From positions 230,004 to 294,003 of the forward strand of contig NZ_QYCP01000095.1 in NCBI RefSeq assembly GCF_025506275.1: a stretch of DNA of 64,000 nucleotides, in the 5' to 3' direction. The notes below the pieces were generated by a model. That model was not told where the DNA came from. It was given only the letters and a program-made list of their open reading frames with translations, and did not search any database. Numbering within the stretch: position 1 is the stretch's first letter; each line of letters opens with the position of its first letter. This DNA is from Brevibacterium permense (GTDB lineage Bacteria; Actinomycetota; Actinomycetes; Actinomycetales; Brevibacteriaceae). This document shows, one piece after another, positions 52,655-63,873 of this stretch. The translations under genes were made by a program, and so were the position numbers.

Positions 52655-54160
52655 TCAGGACCAGCTGAGGTCGGCGATCTTGAATGCGTCGGAGACGCGG
52701 TTGGCGGGTATCCCCTCGACTCCGGACTTGGCGATGACGAGATTCGGGAACAGGAACAGGAAGTCCGAGGCGGCATCCTCGGTGATCGTCCGCGCGATCT
52801 TCTTCATTCCCGAGATGTACTCGTCTTCGGTTCCGGTATCGGCTTCGTCTGCCAGCTTCTTGATCGTCGAATCGTCGTAGCCGATGTAGTAGTCCTTCGA
52901 GAACACGGTGAGGATGTCGCGCGGTTCGGCGTGGTTGATCACCGACATGTCGTAATCGTGTTCGGTGAAGGTTTTGTCCAACCACACGGCCGGGAACTCC
53001 TGAGTCGCGATCTTCGCCTTCAGTCCGACCTCTTCGAGCTGCGCGGAGACGATTTCGGAGATCGCCTTCGCGTACGGCAGGTTCGGCACGGTGAAGGCGA
53101 ATTCCTCGCCCTTGATCCCGGCTTCGTCGACGAGCTGCTTGGCTTTCTTCGGATCGTACTTCCACACCCCGGTGAGGTCTTCGTAGTACGGGTCGGTCGG
53201 GGGCACCATCGAGCCGATGAGCTCGCCGTAGCCCGCCCAGGCCGTGTCGAGGACGGCCTTGCGGTCGATCGCGTGCATCACGGCTTCACGGGCTTTCTTG
53301 TCTTCGAAGATGCCCTCGGCGTTGTTCATCGACAGCACGACTTCGCCGTTCGTGGTGCCGGAGACGATCTGATAGTCGTCGCTTTGGAACTCTCCGGCCA
53401 GTTCGGGTGCCTGGAGGTTGGAGACGAGGTCGATCTCTCCGGACTTCAGGGCGTTCGAGGCCGAAACCGCGTCCTTGAAGTATTTGAACTCGACCGAATT
53501 CAGGGACGGCGTCTCGCCCCAGTAGTCGTCGCGGGCGGCGAAGTCGATGGACTGCCCGCGTGTGAACTTCTCGATCGCGAAGGGACCGGTGCCGATGGCT
53601 TCGTTCGCCAGGTCGTCGGTGCCTTCGGTGTCGAAGACGGCCCCGACGAGGCTGGTGAGGTTGAACAGCCAGGTGTTCGACGGCTTCTTCAGTTCGATCG
53701 TGACGGTGGAGTCGTCCGGGGTTTCGATGGACTCGACGATGTCCATCTTCGACTTCAGCGCGTTCTTCCAGTCCTTCTGCACTCGTTCATAGGAGTACTT
53801 GACGTCTTCGCTGGTGAAGTCCGCACCATTGGAGAACTTCACACCGTCCTGGAGTTCGAAGGTGTAGGTCTTGCGGTCATCGGACAGTGTCCAGTCCTTG
53901 GCCAGTGCGGGCTGGATCTCCCCCTCGCCGTCCAGGCGGACGAGAGATTCGTAGACGTTCTCCATCAGCGCTTCGGGAATGGCGACTCCCGAGGTGGAGG
54001 TGAAGTCGAGGTTGACCGGCTCGGCGGTGAAGGCGATCGTCATCGAGTCCTTCTTCTGCGCATCTCCTCCGGTGTCGGAGGCGCCGGCCGAACAGCCTGT
54101 GATCAGCAGGCTCGTGGCGGCCGCTGCCGCCACCCACGTCATGATGCGCGGAGTCTTCAT
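52655..54160 (-). CDS. Peptide ABC transporter solute-binding lipoprotein (family 5)
   Basis: A 501-residue extracytoplasmic receptor. The signal peptide ends in the lipobox LLITGC, so the cysteine at about residue 23 is lipidated. SBP_bac_5 features include YESLVRLDGEGEIQPALAKDWTLSDDRKTYTFELQDGVKFSNGADFTSEDVKYSYERV and REAVMHAIDRKAVLDTAWAGYG. It captures peptides or related compounds such as opines or glutathione and passes them to the permeases. The ATG at 54160 has GAGGAG 4 nt upstream. First gene of the five-gene operon ending in the amidase. Confidence 0.93.
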   Translation of the reverse strand: MKTPRIMTWVAAAAATSLLITGCSAGASDTGGDAQKKDSMTIAFTAEPVNLDFTSTSGVAIPEALMENVYESLVRLDGEGEIQPALAKDWTLSDDRKTYTFELQDGVKFSNGADFTSEDVKYSYERVQKDWKNALKSKMDIVESIETPDDSTVTIELKKPSNTWLFNLTSLVGAVFDTEGTDDLANEAIGTGPFAIEKFTRGQSIDFAARDDYWGETPSLNSVEFKYFKDAVSASNALKSGEIDLVSNLQAPELAGEFQSDDYQIVSGTTNGEVVLSMNNAEGIFEDKKAREAVMHAIDRKAVLDTAWAGYGELIGSMVPPTDPYYEDLTGVWKYDPKKAKQLVDEAGIKGEEFAFTVPNLPYAKAISEIVSAQLEEVGLKAKIATQEFPAVWLDKTFTEHDYDMSVINHAEPRDILTVFSKDYYIGYDDSTIKKLADEADTGTEDEYISGMKKIARTITEDAASDFLFLFPNLVIAKSGVEGIPANRVSDAFKIADLSWS

Positions 54161-54286
54161 TGTTCTCCTCGATTTCGCCGACCACGAAGAGGGTCGTTCG
54201 CCAACACTCAAGCATCGTCAGTGTATCCGAAGTTCTCAGCTGGTGAGGCGGCTGTGTTCAGATGCTGGGCGTCTCGAGCAGGTGCT

Positions 54287-54892
54287 TCAGAGATTCGGCT
54301 CGTCAGCGAGAATCGCGGCCAGTGCGTCGAAGGCGAACCGGCGGTGGGAGCGTGAGTTCTTCTCCTCAGGCCTCATCTCGGCGGCGCTGAGTTCGGAACC
54401 ATCGGGCACGAAGATCGGGTCGTAGCCGAAGCCGTTCTCACCCTTGGGTTCAGTGGCCAGGCGCCCGGGCATGACTCCTTCGGCGGTGAACTCGCGACCG
54501 TCGGCGGTCACAGCGGCCGCCGCGCAGCGGAACTGCGCACCGCGGTGTTCGGCTGCGATGTCGCCCAGCTGAGCGAGCAGGAGTTCGAGGTTTGCGCGGT
54601 CGTCTCCGTGCCGGCCTGACCAGCGAGCGGAGAAGATGCCCGGTGCACCGCCGAGCACGTCGACGCTGATTCCCGAGTCGTCGGCGATGGCGGTGTGTCC
54701 TGTCGCAGCGGCCGCGGCACGCGCCTTGATAAGCGCGTTCTCGGTGAACGTGACTCCGGTTTCGGCGACATCACTGAGTCCCGCCTCGGCGGCGGTGAGC
54801 ACCTGGGTGTCGGCGCCGAGGACGGGTCCGAGAATGGTCAGCAGCTCTCGCTTCTTGCCCTCGTTGTGAGTGGCCAGGACGAAGGTCGTCAT
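54287..54892 (-). CDS. rdgB: XTP/dITP pyrophosphatase (HAM1/RdgB)
   Basis: A 201-residue house-cleaning enzyme that hydrolyses deaminated purine nucleoside triphosphates to monophosphates. It has [17 protein letters not shown], the substrate pocket [44 protein letters not shown], and [14 protein letters not shown]. Its ATG at 54892 overlaps the rph stop by four bases. The rph-rdgB pair is conserved in actinobacteria. Confidence 0.95.
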   Translation of the reverse strand: MTTFVLATHNEGKKRELLTILGPVLGADTQVLTAAEAGLSDVAETGVTFTENALIKARAAAAATGHTAIADDSGISVDVLGGAPGIFSARWSGRHGDDRANLELLLAQLGDIAAEHRGAQFRCAAAAVTADGREFTAEGVMPGRLATEPKGENGFGYDPIFVPDGSELSAAEMRPEEKNSRSHRRFAFDALAAILADEPNL

Positions 54893-55611
54893 CCGGCGAG
54901 CACTTCGGACTGGATGCGGGTGAGTTCGGAGCACCCGTGGCCGGCGAGGTCGAGCAGTTTGCCGAGCTCATCCCGGTCGAACGGTGCGCCCTCGGCGGTG
55001 CCCTGGACTTCGATGAACTTTCCGGACCCGGTCATGACGACGTTCATGTCCGTCTCGGCGCGGGAGTCCTCGACGTACGGCAGGTCGAGGAGGGGCTCTC
55101 CGTCGATGATGCCGACGCTGACGGCCGCCACTGAGTCGATGAGCGGCTGGTGGGCGGCGGGGATCAGCCCGGTCGAGCGCCCCTTGTCGATGGCCTTCGC
55201 CAGCGCAACGTAGGCACCGGTGATCGAGGCAGTGCGGGTGCCGCCGTCGGCCTGGAGGACGTCACAGTCGAGGACGAGGGTGTTCTCTCCGAGCTTGTCC
55301 ATGTCGATGACGGCGCGCAGGCTGCGACCGATGAGACGGGAGATCTCGTGAGTGCGTCCGCCCTGTTTGCCTTTGACCGACTCGCGGGTGCTGCGGGAGT
55401 CGGTGGCGCGCGGGAGCATGGCGTATTCGGCGGTGACCCAGCCGCGGCCCTGGCCCTTGAGCCAGCGCGGGACTCCTTCGGTCAGCGAGGCCGCGCAGAG
55501 GACGCGGGTATTGCCGAATTCCACGAGCGCGGATCCTTCGGCGGTGTTGATCCAGTCCGGAGTGATCCGGACTTCACGGAGTTCGTCTGCTGCACGGCCG
55601 TCTGCTCGCAC
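54889..55611 (-). CDS. rph: Ribonuclease PH
   Basis: A 240-residue phosphorolytic 3'-5' exoribonuclease that trims tRNA precursors and rRNA. Motifs are [54 protein letters not shown] and [24 protein letters not shown] chose the GTG at 55611 because AAAGAGG lies 6 nt upstream and the protein then has the family length; an ATG at 55662 would add 17 charged residues and lacks a ribosome-binding site. It follows the MBL gene and overlaps rdgB. Confidence 0.94.
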   Translation of the reverse strand: MRADGRAADELREVRITPDWINTAEGSALVEFGNTRVLCAASLTEGVPRWLKGQGRGWVTAEYAMLPRATDSRSTRESVKGKQGGRTHEISRLIGRSLRAVIDMDKLGENTLVLDCDVLQADGGTRTASITGAYVALAKAIDKGRSTGLIPAAHQPLIDSVAAVSVGIIDGEPLLDLPYVEDSRAETDMNVVMTGSGKFIEVQGTAEGAPFDRDELGKLLDLAGHGCSELTRIQSEVLAG

Positions 55612-55669
55612 TGTCTGCCTCTTTCGTCTCGGTGGTGATGTCTGCTGGTCGTCGGCGATCATCGCCGGT

Positions 55670-56491
55670 TCACACGGTCCAGGTGGCTCCGGGCTTCGCC
55701 AGCTCGATGGGTCCACGGTACTCCCCGGCCGCCTCACCGCGAACGATGGAGCAGTCGGTCCAGACCGGGATGTGGGTGAGCACGAGCGCGGACGCCGCGG
55801 CGTTCTGCGCCACTCGTCCGGCGCGCCTGCCGGTGAGGTGGATGCCGCGCGCAGTGTCACGGTCCTCCTGGAAGGCGGCTTCGCAGAGGAAGAGGTCGGC
55901 ATCTTTCGCCGCTGCGACGAGGTTGTCACACTCATCGCTGTCGCCCGAATACGTGATGACCTTGCCGACCGCATCCGTGATCCGCAGAGCATAGGCCTCG
56001 ACGGGGTGGTCGACGAGGAAGGATTCGATGGTCAGGGAGCCGATCTGGTGACGACTGCCGTGGTCGATGTCGGTGAATTCGAAGGCGTGGTCGAAGTCCG
56101 AGTCGTCTCCCCCGTTGGCCACCGGGGACTTTCCGGGATCCGTGTAATAGGCCCTGAACAGGCGTTCCTTCGCACCGGCCGGTGCGAACACCGGAGTGCG
56201 CGTGCGGATCGTTCCGGTGTCGGAGATGTCGCCGTTGAAGAACTTCGGGTCGAAGCAGTGTTTGACGTAGAGGCCGGTCATATCCATGCAGTGATCCGGA
56301 TGGAGGTGGCTGAGCACGATTCCGGAGAGACGATCGGTGTCGATCGTCTCCTGCAGGGGGCTGAGCGCACCGGACCCGAGATCGAGGATGATGCGAGTGG
56401 GTGTGTCCTCATCGGTTTCGATGAGGTAGCAGCTGGCGAGGGCACCGCGTCCTGGGAAGGAGCCTGCGGTGCCGATTGCGGTGAGTCTCAT
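55670..56491 (-). CDS. MBL-fold hydrolase, Rv1339-like
   Basis: A 273-residue metallo-beta-lactamase-fold protein with the metal motif [18 protein letters not shown] (HxHxDH) near residue 61, [17 protein letters not shown] aspartate region ([12 protein letters not shown]) and a late [12 protein letters not shown] plus VLTHIP histidine. M. tuberculosis Rv1339, in the same place beside rph, has the same length and has been reported to hydrolyse cyclic AMP, so a cyclic-nucleotide phosphodiesterase role is plausible here. Its ATG overlaps the DUF2017 stop by four bases. Confidence 0.88.
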   Translation of the reverse strand: MRLTAIGTAGSFPGRGALASCYLIETDEDTPTRIILDLGSGALSPLQETIDTDRLSGIVLSHLHPDHCMDMTGLYVKHCFDPKFFNGDISDTGTIRTRTPVFAPAGAKERLFRAYYTDPGKSPVANGGDDSDFDHAFEFTDIDHGSRHQIGSLTIESFLVDHPVEAYALRITDAVGKVITYSGDSDECDNLVAAAKDADLFLCEAAFQEDRDTARGIHLTGRRAGRVAQNAAASALVLTHIPVWTDCSIVRGEAAGEYRGPIELAKPGATWTV

Positions 56492-57066
56492 ATCTCGTCA
56501 TCCCCCTGCGTCTGCTCGAGCAAGGTCGTCGTCAGTCGGTCCTGAATCCACGTCAGGAAGTCGTACAGGGTCAGAGTGAGGTCTTCGGATTCGGAGAGGT
56601 CCTCACGGTGGGCGTACTTCTCCTCCTGCGCCTCCTCGGTGTCGATCCCGAGGCGGACAGCGAGGACGAGTCGCAGATCGTTGAGGCCCTTCATCCAGGC
56701 GAGCACCTCGTCCCGTGTCAGGGAGATGTCATTGCCCTTGCTCAGTCCCAGCAGCACGATGCGCACATTGTGCGCTTTGGCCTGTTTGAGATCGAACTCG
56801 GTGAGGCGGCGGAACTCCGCTGAACGCTCGTCGTCCTCGGGATCGACGTCGGGCAGCAGCCGCAGCAGCGCCGGGTCCTGCGGACGGGGACGGTCGACGA
56901 GTCCGAGCCGGGCTTCCCAGTTCTCCGAGTCCGGACGGTCATCATCGCTGTCGCTGTCTTCAGCCAGCAGAGCCGCAAGATCGGTGAACACCGTGAGCAT
57001 GAGCGAGCGTTCGTTGTCTTGCAGGGTGAGGACGACGTCGTCCCCTCGTGCGTCGATAGCGGCCAT
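56488..57066 (-). CDS. DUF2017 protein
   Basis: A 192-residue acidic, mostly helical protein of the actinobacterial DUF2017 family; function unknown. Typical segments are LRLLPDVDPEDDERSAEFRRLTEFDL, VLAWMKGLNDLRLVLAVRLGI and LYDFLTWIQDRLTTTLL. It follows clpS by three bases, a conserved pairing that has led to suggestions of a link with ClpP proteolysis, unproven. It overlaps the MBL gene by four bases. Confidence 0.88.
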   Translation of the reverse strand: MAAIDARGDDVVLTLQDNERSLMLTVFTDLAALLAEDSDSDDDRPDSENWEARLGLVDRPRPQDPALLRLLPDVDPEDDERSAEFRRLTEFDLKQAKAHNVRIVLLGLSKGNDISLTRDEVLAWMKGLNDLRLVLAVRLGIDTEEAQEEKYAHREDLSESEDLTLTLYDFLTWIQDRLTTTLLEQTQGDDEI

Positions 57067-57069
57067 GTG

Positions 57070-57375
57070 TCAGTCGGATCCTGAATCAGGTTGGCACGCG
57101 GCCCACAGGCCGTACTCGTGCATCGCTTGGGTGTCTCGTTCCATGGCTTCGCGACCTCCGGTGGCAACGACGGAGCGCCCGTTCTCATGGACTTCGAGCA
57201 TAAGTGAGTGGGCTTTCTCCTCGGAGTAGCCGAAGTAGGTCTGGAACACGAAACTGACATAGCTCATGAGGTTGACCGGGTCGTTGAAGACCACGGTCCG
57301 CCAGGGCTTGGCCAGGTTCTCGGAAGGTCGGACGTCGACTTCCGGCTCCAGGACTGGTGTCGTTGGGTTGCTCAC
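57070..57375 (-). CDS. clpS: ATP-dependent Clp protease adaptor ClpS
   Basis: A 101-residue adaptor that delivers N-degron substrates to ClpC/ClpA. After a short flexible N-terminus, the core has WRTVVFNDPVNLMSYVSFVFQTYFGYSEEKAHSLMLEVHENGRSVVATGGREAME; the DPVN segment binds the substrate N-terminus. The start is the GTG at 57375, six nt after a TATGGT -10 box. The open frame continues upstream to 57468 without signals. First gene of the clpS / DUF2017 / MBL / rph / rdgB operon. Confidence 0.93.
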   Translation of the reverse strand: MSNPTTPVLEPEVDVRPSENLAKPWRTVVFNDPVNLMSYVSFVFQTYFGYSEEKAHSLMLEVHENGRSVVATGGREAMERDTQAMHEYGLWAACQPDSGSD

Positions 57376-57381
57376 GTTTCC

Positions 57382-57387
57382 ACCATA
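57382..57387 (-). promoter_or_regulatory. -10 element of leaderless clpS promoter
   Basis: TATGGT on the minus strand ends 6 nt before the clpS GTG. It faces the pncB promoter across about 30 bp. Confidence 0.5.
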
Positions 57388-57414
57388 CGGCAGAACACTG
57401 ACGCTGTCGTGACG

Positions 57415-57420
57415 TAAGAT
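57415..57420 (+). promoter_or_regulatory. -10 element of leaderless pncB promoter
   Basis: TAAGAT ends 7 nt before the pncB ATG; no Shine-Dalgarno lies between them. Confidence 0.55.
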
Positions 57421-57427
57421 CGCGCCT

Positions 57428-58747
57428 ATGAGTGATCTCACACGGACCGATTCGACGGCTTTCTTCACGGATCAGTACGAATTGACGATGGTGCAGGCGG
57501 CCCTGGAATCCGGTGCCGCTCACCGGAAGAGCCTCTTCGAGGTATTCGGCCGCAGCCTTCCCGCAGGTCGCCGCTACGGTGTCGTCGCCGGCACCGGTCG
57601 GATCCTCGAGATGATCCGCGACTTCCGCTTCGACGATGCCGAGCTCTCGTTCCTCAGCAGGGAGAACATCGTCGACAAGCGCACCATCGACTGGTTGGCC
57701 GACTATCGGTTCTCCGGCAATATCCGCGGCTACGCAGAAGGGGAGATCTACTTCCCCGGTTCACCGCTGTTGACGATCGAATCGACGTTCGCCGAGGGCG
57801 TCATCTTGGAGACGCTCATCCTGTCGGCGATGAACTATGACTGTGCGGTCGCCTCGGCGGCGTCCCGAATGGCTCAGGCGGCCGGCGATCGCCCCTGCGC
57901 GGAGATGGGCGGGCGACGCACGAACGAGCATGCGGCCGTGGCTGCGGCTCGGGCCGCGGTCATCGGCGGCTTCGCCTCGACGTCGAACCTTGCAGCCGGC
58001 CTCCAGTACGGTCTGCGCACGATCGGAACCTCGGCTCACTCGTTCACTCTGCTCCACGATTCCGAGCGGGAGGCCTTCGCCGCCCAGCTGAAGTCGCTGG
58101 GCACCGATACGACTCTGCTCCTGGACACCTATGACGTCGAGGAGGCGCTGACCACGGCGATCGAGCTGGCCGGGCCGAACCTCGGCGGAGTGCGCATCGA
58201 TTCCGGTGATCTCATCGAACAGGCCAGTGAGGTGCGCGAGAGCCTTGACCGCCTCGGCGCCCGCGACACGACGATCACCGTCACGAGCGATCTCGACGAG
58301 TATGCGATCGCCGCGTTGGCCGCCTCCCCCGTCGACTCCTACGGTGTCGGCACGCGGGTGGTCACCGGTTCAGGTGCCCCAGCCGCCGGACTGGTGTACA
58401 AGCTCGTGGCTCGTGCCGATGAGGCCGGCGAGTGGACTTCGGTTGCCAAGAACTCCACCGGCAAGCCCTCACGCGGCGGACACAAGGCGGCGCTGCGACT
58501 CGTCGACGGCCCGATCGCCGTGGAGGAAGCCGTCGGCATTCCGAGCCTGCCCGATGATCTCGGCGAAGGACGTCGGCTCAGCGTCGATCTCGTCGTCGAC
58601 GGTGAGGTCGATGAGTCGTTCATCGGCGCGGCAGGAGTGAAGAAGGCCTGCGCCCGACATGACGAGTCTTTGGCGGAGCTGCCGCGTTCGGCCAGGCGCC
58701 TGCAGGACGGCGAGCCCGCCATTCCCACCGTGTTCTACTCCGCCTGA
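57428..58747 (+). CDS. pncB: Nicotinate phosphoribosyltransferase
   Basis: A 439-residue enzyme that joins nicotinate to PRPP to make NaMN in NAD salvage. It opens with FFTDQYELTMVQAALESGAAHRKSLFEVFGRSLPAGRRYGVVAG, and has GTSAHSFTLLHDSEREAF and the phosphate-binding GGVRIDSGDL and YGVGTRVVTGSGAP segments. Length is normal. The ATG is preceded by a TAAGAT -10 box at 7 nt, so the message is probably leaderless. Divergent from clpS, as in M. tuberculosis. Confidence 0.95.
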   Translation: MSDLTRTDSTAFFTDQYELTMVQAALESGAAHRKSLFEVFGRSLPAGRRYGVVAGTGRILEMIRDFRFDDAELSFLSRENIVDKRTIDWLADYRFSGNIRGYAEGEIYFPGSPLLTIESTFAEGVILETLILSAMNYDCAVASAASRMAQAAGDRPCAEMGGRRTNEHAAVAAARAAVIGGFASTSNLAAGLQYGLRTIGTSAHSFTLLHDSEREAFAAQLKSLGTDTTLLLDTYDVEEALTTAIELAGPNLGGVRIDSGDLIEQASEVRESLDRLGARDTTITVTSDLDEYAIAALAASPVDSYGVGTRVVTGSGAPAAGLVYKLVARADEAGEWTSVAKNSTGKPSRGGHKAALRLVDGPIAVEEAVGIPSLPDDLGEGRRLSVDLVVDGEVDESFIGAAGVKKACARHDESLAELPRSARRLQDGEPAIPTVFYSA

Positions 58748-58770
58748 TCCGCCCCCGGCCCAGCGCGAAT

Positions 58771-58819
58771 CGACGAAGCCGCCGAGGCAGACGCACTGTC
58801 TGACTCGGCGGCTTCGTCG
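58771..58819. terminator. Bidirectional terminator hairpin
   Basis: A 16-bp perfect stem (CGACGAAGCCGCCGAG and complement) is extended by an inner 5-bp stem (CAGAC/GTCTG). It lies between the convergent pncB and helicase genes. Confidence 0.75.
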
Positions 58820-58859
58820 GCCTCATGCCGACAGGGCTTCCCCTGCCGACATCCGGTGC

Positions 58860-60653
58860 TCACTTCTTGCCGACGAACCAGCCCTGCAGCTTCTTGATCC
58901 GAGCCTGGATCTGCTCCCGTGTAGCTTGGGCGACGGCCGGGCCCCCGCATGCCTTGCGCAGTTCGACGTGGACGTTCTGGTGCGGCGTTCCGGTGCGTCT
59001 GGACCAGGCGCCCACGAGGCTCTGGAGCTGGTTGCGCTCTTCCTTCATCGCTCGGTGCTCGAGTTCGCTCGTCTCCGTCTCAGGGGCCGGAGGAGCCGCC
59101 GCGGTCTTGCGCTTCGCCTGCCGGGCCTGCTGAGTGCTCAGCAGCTCACGCACCTGATCGGGTTCGAGCAGGCCGGGGATGCCGATGAAGTCGAGTTCAT
59201 CCTCGGAGCCGATGGCTCCACCGGTGCCGAATTCACCGCCGTCGTAGAGAACACGGTCGAACAGGGCTTCGGCGCCGAGCGCTTCGAAGGAGCCGAGCTG
59301 GTCCGACGAGGCACCCTCGTTTCGGTTCGCCTGCTCCATGGCCTGATCGTCGAAGACGACGACATCGTTCTCGTCCTCGTTCTTCGGGCGATCGAGGGCA
59401 TGATCGCGTTCGGCTTCCATCGAGTTGGCCAGGGCCAGCAGCACGGGCACCGACGGCAGGAACACCGAGGCGGTCTCGCCGCGTTTGCGGGCACGCACGA
59501 AGCGCCCGATGGCCTGCGCGAAGAACAGCGGCGTCGACGAGGAGGTCGCGTAGACGCCGACACACAGTCGGGGAACGTCGACGCCTTCGGAGACCATCCG
59601 CACGGCCACCATCCACCGGTCGGTGGAGTTCTGGAACTGTTCGATCCGCTCCGAGGCTCCCGCTTCGTCGGAGAGCACAACGGTCGGCTTCTCACCGGTG
59701 ATCTCGTGCAGTCGTTTGGCGTAGGCTCGGGCCGCCTCTTGGTCCGTGGCGATGACGAGGCCGCCGGCGTCGTGGACGGTGCGTCGGACCTCGGTCAATC
59801 GCATATCTGCGGCTTTGAGGACCGCCGGTATCCAGTCGCCCTTCGGGTCGAGGGCCGTGCGCCAGGCCTGCGAGTTGATGTCCTTCGTCGTCTCCTCGCC
59901 CAGGACGTGCGACATCTCGTCGCCGGCCTTGGTCCGCCAGGTCATGGCGCCGGCGTAGGCGAGGAAGAGGACAGGGCGGACGACGGAGTCCTTGAGCGCT
60001 CGACCGTAGCCGTAGGAATAGTCCGCCACCGAGGTGCGGATGCCGTTCTCGTCGGGGGCGTAGGTGACGAATGGGATCGGTGAGGTGTCAGAACGGAACG
60101 GTGTTCCGGTCAGGGACAGCCGACGGACCGCGGGGCCGAAGGCCTCTCGCACGGCATCGCCCCACGACAGGGCGTCACCTCCGTGGTGGACCTCGTCGAG
60201 GATGACCAGAGTGCGGCCGGCGGCCGTCCGGTTGTGGTGGAGAACGGGTTTGGCAGCGACCTGCGCGTAGGTCAGAGCCACGCCGTGGTAGCCGGGTGCG
60301 TGTTTGCCCTGGGAGTTCTTGAAGTGCGGGTCGAGCTTGATGCCCACGCGTGCAGCCGAGTCGGCCCACTGCACCTTGAGGTGTTCGGTGGGAGCGACGA
60401 CTGTGACACGGTTGACGACTCGCTGGGCCAGCAGTTCGGCCGCCAGCCGCAGAGCGAAGGTGGTCTTACCTGCTCCTGGGGTCGCGACCGCGAGGAAGTC
60501 CTTGGGCTGCTTCTGGAAGTAGAGTTCGAGAGCCTCAGCCTGCCAGGCACGCAGCTTTCCCGCCGTTCCCCACGCTGCGCGCTCGGGGAATGCCGGTGGA
60601 AGCTGTTCTGCCGCGGAGGTCCCTGGTGCTGTTGGGAGACGATCCGCGGACAT
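58860..60653 (-). CDS. DEAD/DEAH-box helicase
   Basis: A 597-residue superfamily 2 helicase. Motif I is ATPGAGKTTF (about 57-66), motif II DEVHH, motif III SLTGTPFRSD, then a C-terminal lobe with DRWMVAVRMVSEGVDVP and QAIGRFVRARKRGE (motif VI). The last 150 residues are charged and include an acidic stretch and a basic KRKTAAAPPAPETE linker. It resembles the actinobacterial helicases found beside DUF3039; the substrate, RNA or DNA, is not known. It starts directly after the DUF3039 stop with no spacer. Confidence 0.9.
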   Translation of the reverse strand: MSADRLPTAPGTSAAEQLPPAFPERAAWGTAGKLRAWQAEALELYFQKQPKDFLAVATPGAGKTTFALRLAAELLAQRVVNRVTVVAPTEHLKVQWADSAARVGIKLDPHFKNSQGKHAPGYHGVALTYAQVAAKPVLHHNRTAAGRTLVILDEVHHGGDALSWGDAVREAFGPAVRRLSLTGTPFRSDTSPIPFVTYAPDENGIRTSVADYSYGYGRALKDSVVRPVLFLAYAGAMTWRTKAGDEMSHVLGEETTKDINSQAWRTALDPKGDWIPAVLKAADMRLTEVRRTVHDAGGLVIATDQEAARAYAKRLHEITGEKPTVVLSDEAGASERIEQFQNSTDRWMVAVRMVSEGVDVPRLCVGVYATSSSTPLFFAQAIGRFVRARKRGETASVFLPSVPVLLALANSMEAERDHALDRPKNEDENDVVVFDDQAMEQANRNEGASSDQLGSFEALGAEALFDRVLYDGGEFGTGGAIGSEDELDFIGIPGLLEPDQVRELLSTQQARQAKRKTAAAPPAPETETSELEHRAMKEERNQLQSLVGAWSRRTGTPHQNVHVELRKACGGPAVAQATREQIQARIKKLQGWFVGKK

Positions 60654-60908
60654 CTACTCCTGCGGTCCTTCGGACATCGTCTCGTAGATCTCTTTGCACT
60701 TGGGGCAAATCGGGAACCGCTCGGGGTCGCGCGTGGGGACCCACACCTTTCCGCACAAGGCGATCAGCGGAGTCCCGGTCACCATGGACTCCATGATCTT
60801 GTCCTTGGGCGCGTAGTGGCTGAAGCGCTCGTGATCGCCGGGCTCGACTAGCTGCTCGGACTGCTCGCGCTCGATCGTTGCTGAACCGCCTGAAGCTGGA
60901 ATGGTCAT
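60654..60908 (-). CDS. DUF3039 protein
   Basis: An 84-residue protein of the actinobacterial DUF3039 family. The core has FSHYAPKDKIMESMVTGTPLIALCGKVWVP and ERFPICPKCKEIY; CxxC plus an upstream cysteine suggest a small metal-binding knuckle. Function unknown. The ATG at 60908 lies 6 nt after a TACAAT -10 box. It is translated directly before the helicase gene, so the two products may work together. Confidence 0.9.
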   Translation of the reverse strand: MTIPASGGSATIEREQSEQLVEPGDHERFSHYAPKDKIMESMVTGTPLIALCGKVWVPTRDPERFPICPKCKEIYETMSEGPQE

Positions 60909-60914
60909 GGCTCC

Positions 60915-60920
60915 ATTGTA
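60915..60920 (-). promoter_or_regulatory. -10 element of leaderless DUF3039/helicase promoter
   Basis: TACAAT on the minus strand ends 6 nt before the ATG of the DUF3039 gene. Confidence 0.55.
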
Positions 60921-60926
60921 GTTCCC

Positions 60927-60932
60927 TAGAAT
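60927..60932 (+). promoter_or_regulatory. -10 element of leaderless flavin reductase promoter
   Basis: TAGAAT ends 7 nt before the ATG at 60940. An earlier in-frame ATG at 60931 overlaps this box and so cannot be the start. The two divergent -10 boxes are only 6 bp apart. Confidence 0.55.
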
Positions 60933-60939
60933 GAGAGTC

Positions 60940-61455
60940 ATGGACCAGGCCTACGACGATTCCCTCACAGAACGCTACCGCGAGCTCAGCGATGACATCG
61001 CTGCGGCGGTCGCCGTAGTCTCCGCTACCCGCGGCAGTGCCCTGCATGCGATCACCGTCGATTCGTTTCTCGACGTGTCGTACGATCCCCCGACGATGGC
61101 AGTCAGCGTCTATTCCGGCTCTCGGATGATGGAGACTCTGGAGACGAGTTCCCACTTTGCGATCTCGCTGCTCAACTCCGACCAGCGCGACATCTCCGAA
61201 CGCCTCGGCGCTTCGGGCCAACCACTGTACGGATCGCTCAAAGGCATCGACACTTTTCCGGCCCCTCACGCCGGACAGCCGGTGCTCACCGAGGCGATCG
61301 CCTGGTTCGAGCTCAAGCTCACCGAGGTTCTCGAGGTCGCAACCCACAATCTCGTCGTCGGCGAAGTGGTGTCCATGGGCGCGGGCGCCGATGCGGGAAC
61401 GAGTCGTCCCCTGCTGCGTTGGCGAAAAGGCTACGGAACCATCGGACAACGCTGA
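60940..61455 (+). CDS. Flavin reductase-like FMN-binding protein
   Basis: A 171-residue protein of the HpaC/flavin reductase domain family, which reduces FMN or FAD with NAD(P)H or supplies reduced flavin to a monooxygenase. ITVDSFLDVSYDPPTMAVSVYSGSRMMETLETSSHFAISLLNSDQRDIS is the diagnostic core, and HNLVVGEVVSMG closes the barrel. No partner monooxygenase is nearby. Start at 60940 is supported by the TAGAAT box 7 nt upstream. Confidence 0.88.
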   Translation: MDQAYDDSLTERYRELSDDIAAAVAVVSATRGSALHAITVDSFLDVSYDPPTMAVSVYSGSRMMETLETSSHFAISLLNSDQRDISERLGASGQPLYGSLKGIDTFPAPHAGQPVLTEAIAWFELKLTEVLEVATHNLVVGEVVSMGAGADAGTSRPLLRWRKGYGTIGQR

Positions 61456-61566
61456 CCACCTCGTCTGGCTCTGACCGGTCCCTGATCACGAGCCCACCCA
61501 GCACGGTCGACACGGACCGACAGGCAGGACACGGCTATCGGGATCGACCGCGCGCTCACAGGGTAC

Positions 61567-61632
61567 GACAGAGGCTCTGCTCAGGACCGACGGCTTCGTG
61601 GAGAAGTTCACCGGTTCTGCGCAGAGCCTGTC
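61567..61632 (+). terminator. Long imperfect hairpin after the flavin reductase gene
   Basis: A stem of about 21 bp with two or three mismatches and one bulge (GACAGAGGCTCTGC against GCAGAGCCTGTC at its ends) encloses a 22-nt loop and is followed by TTGTAGTTT. It lies in the 279-bp gap between two convergent genes, where I see nothing else. Confidence 0.45.
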
Positions 61633-61734
61633 TTGTAGTTTGGGTCGTCAGCCTCGGCTGCCAGCGCTGATCGCGGTCGTCCTGTCGGCCGTGCACAGGC
61701 GCTTTGGTCGCCCGACCGCCGGTGGATCAGACGA

Positions 61735-63862
<2,128 letters not shown>

Positions 63863-63873
<11 letters not shown>

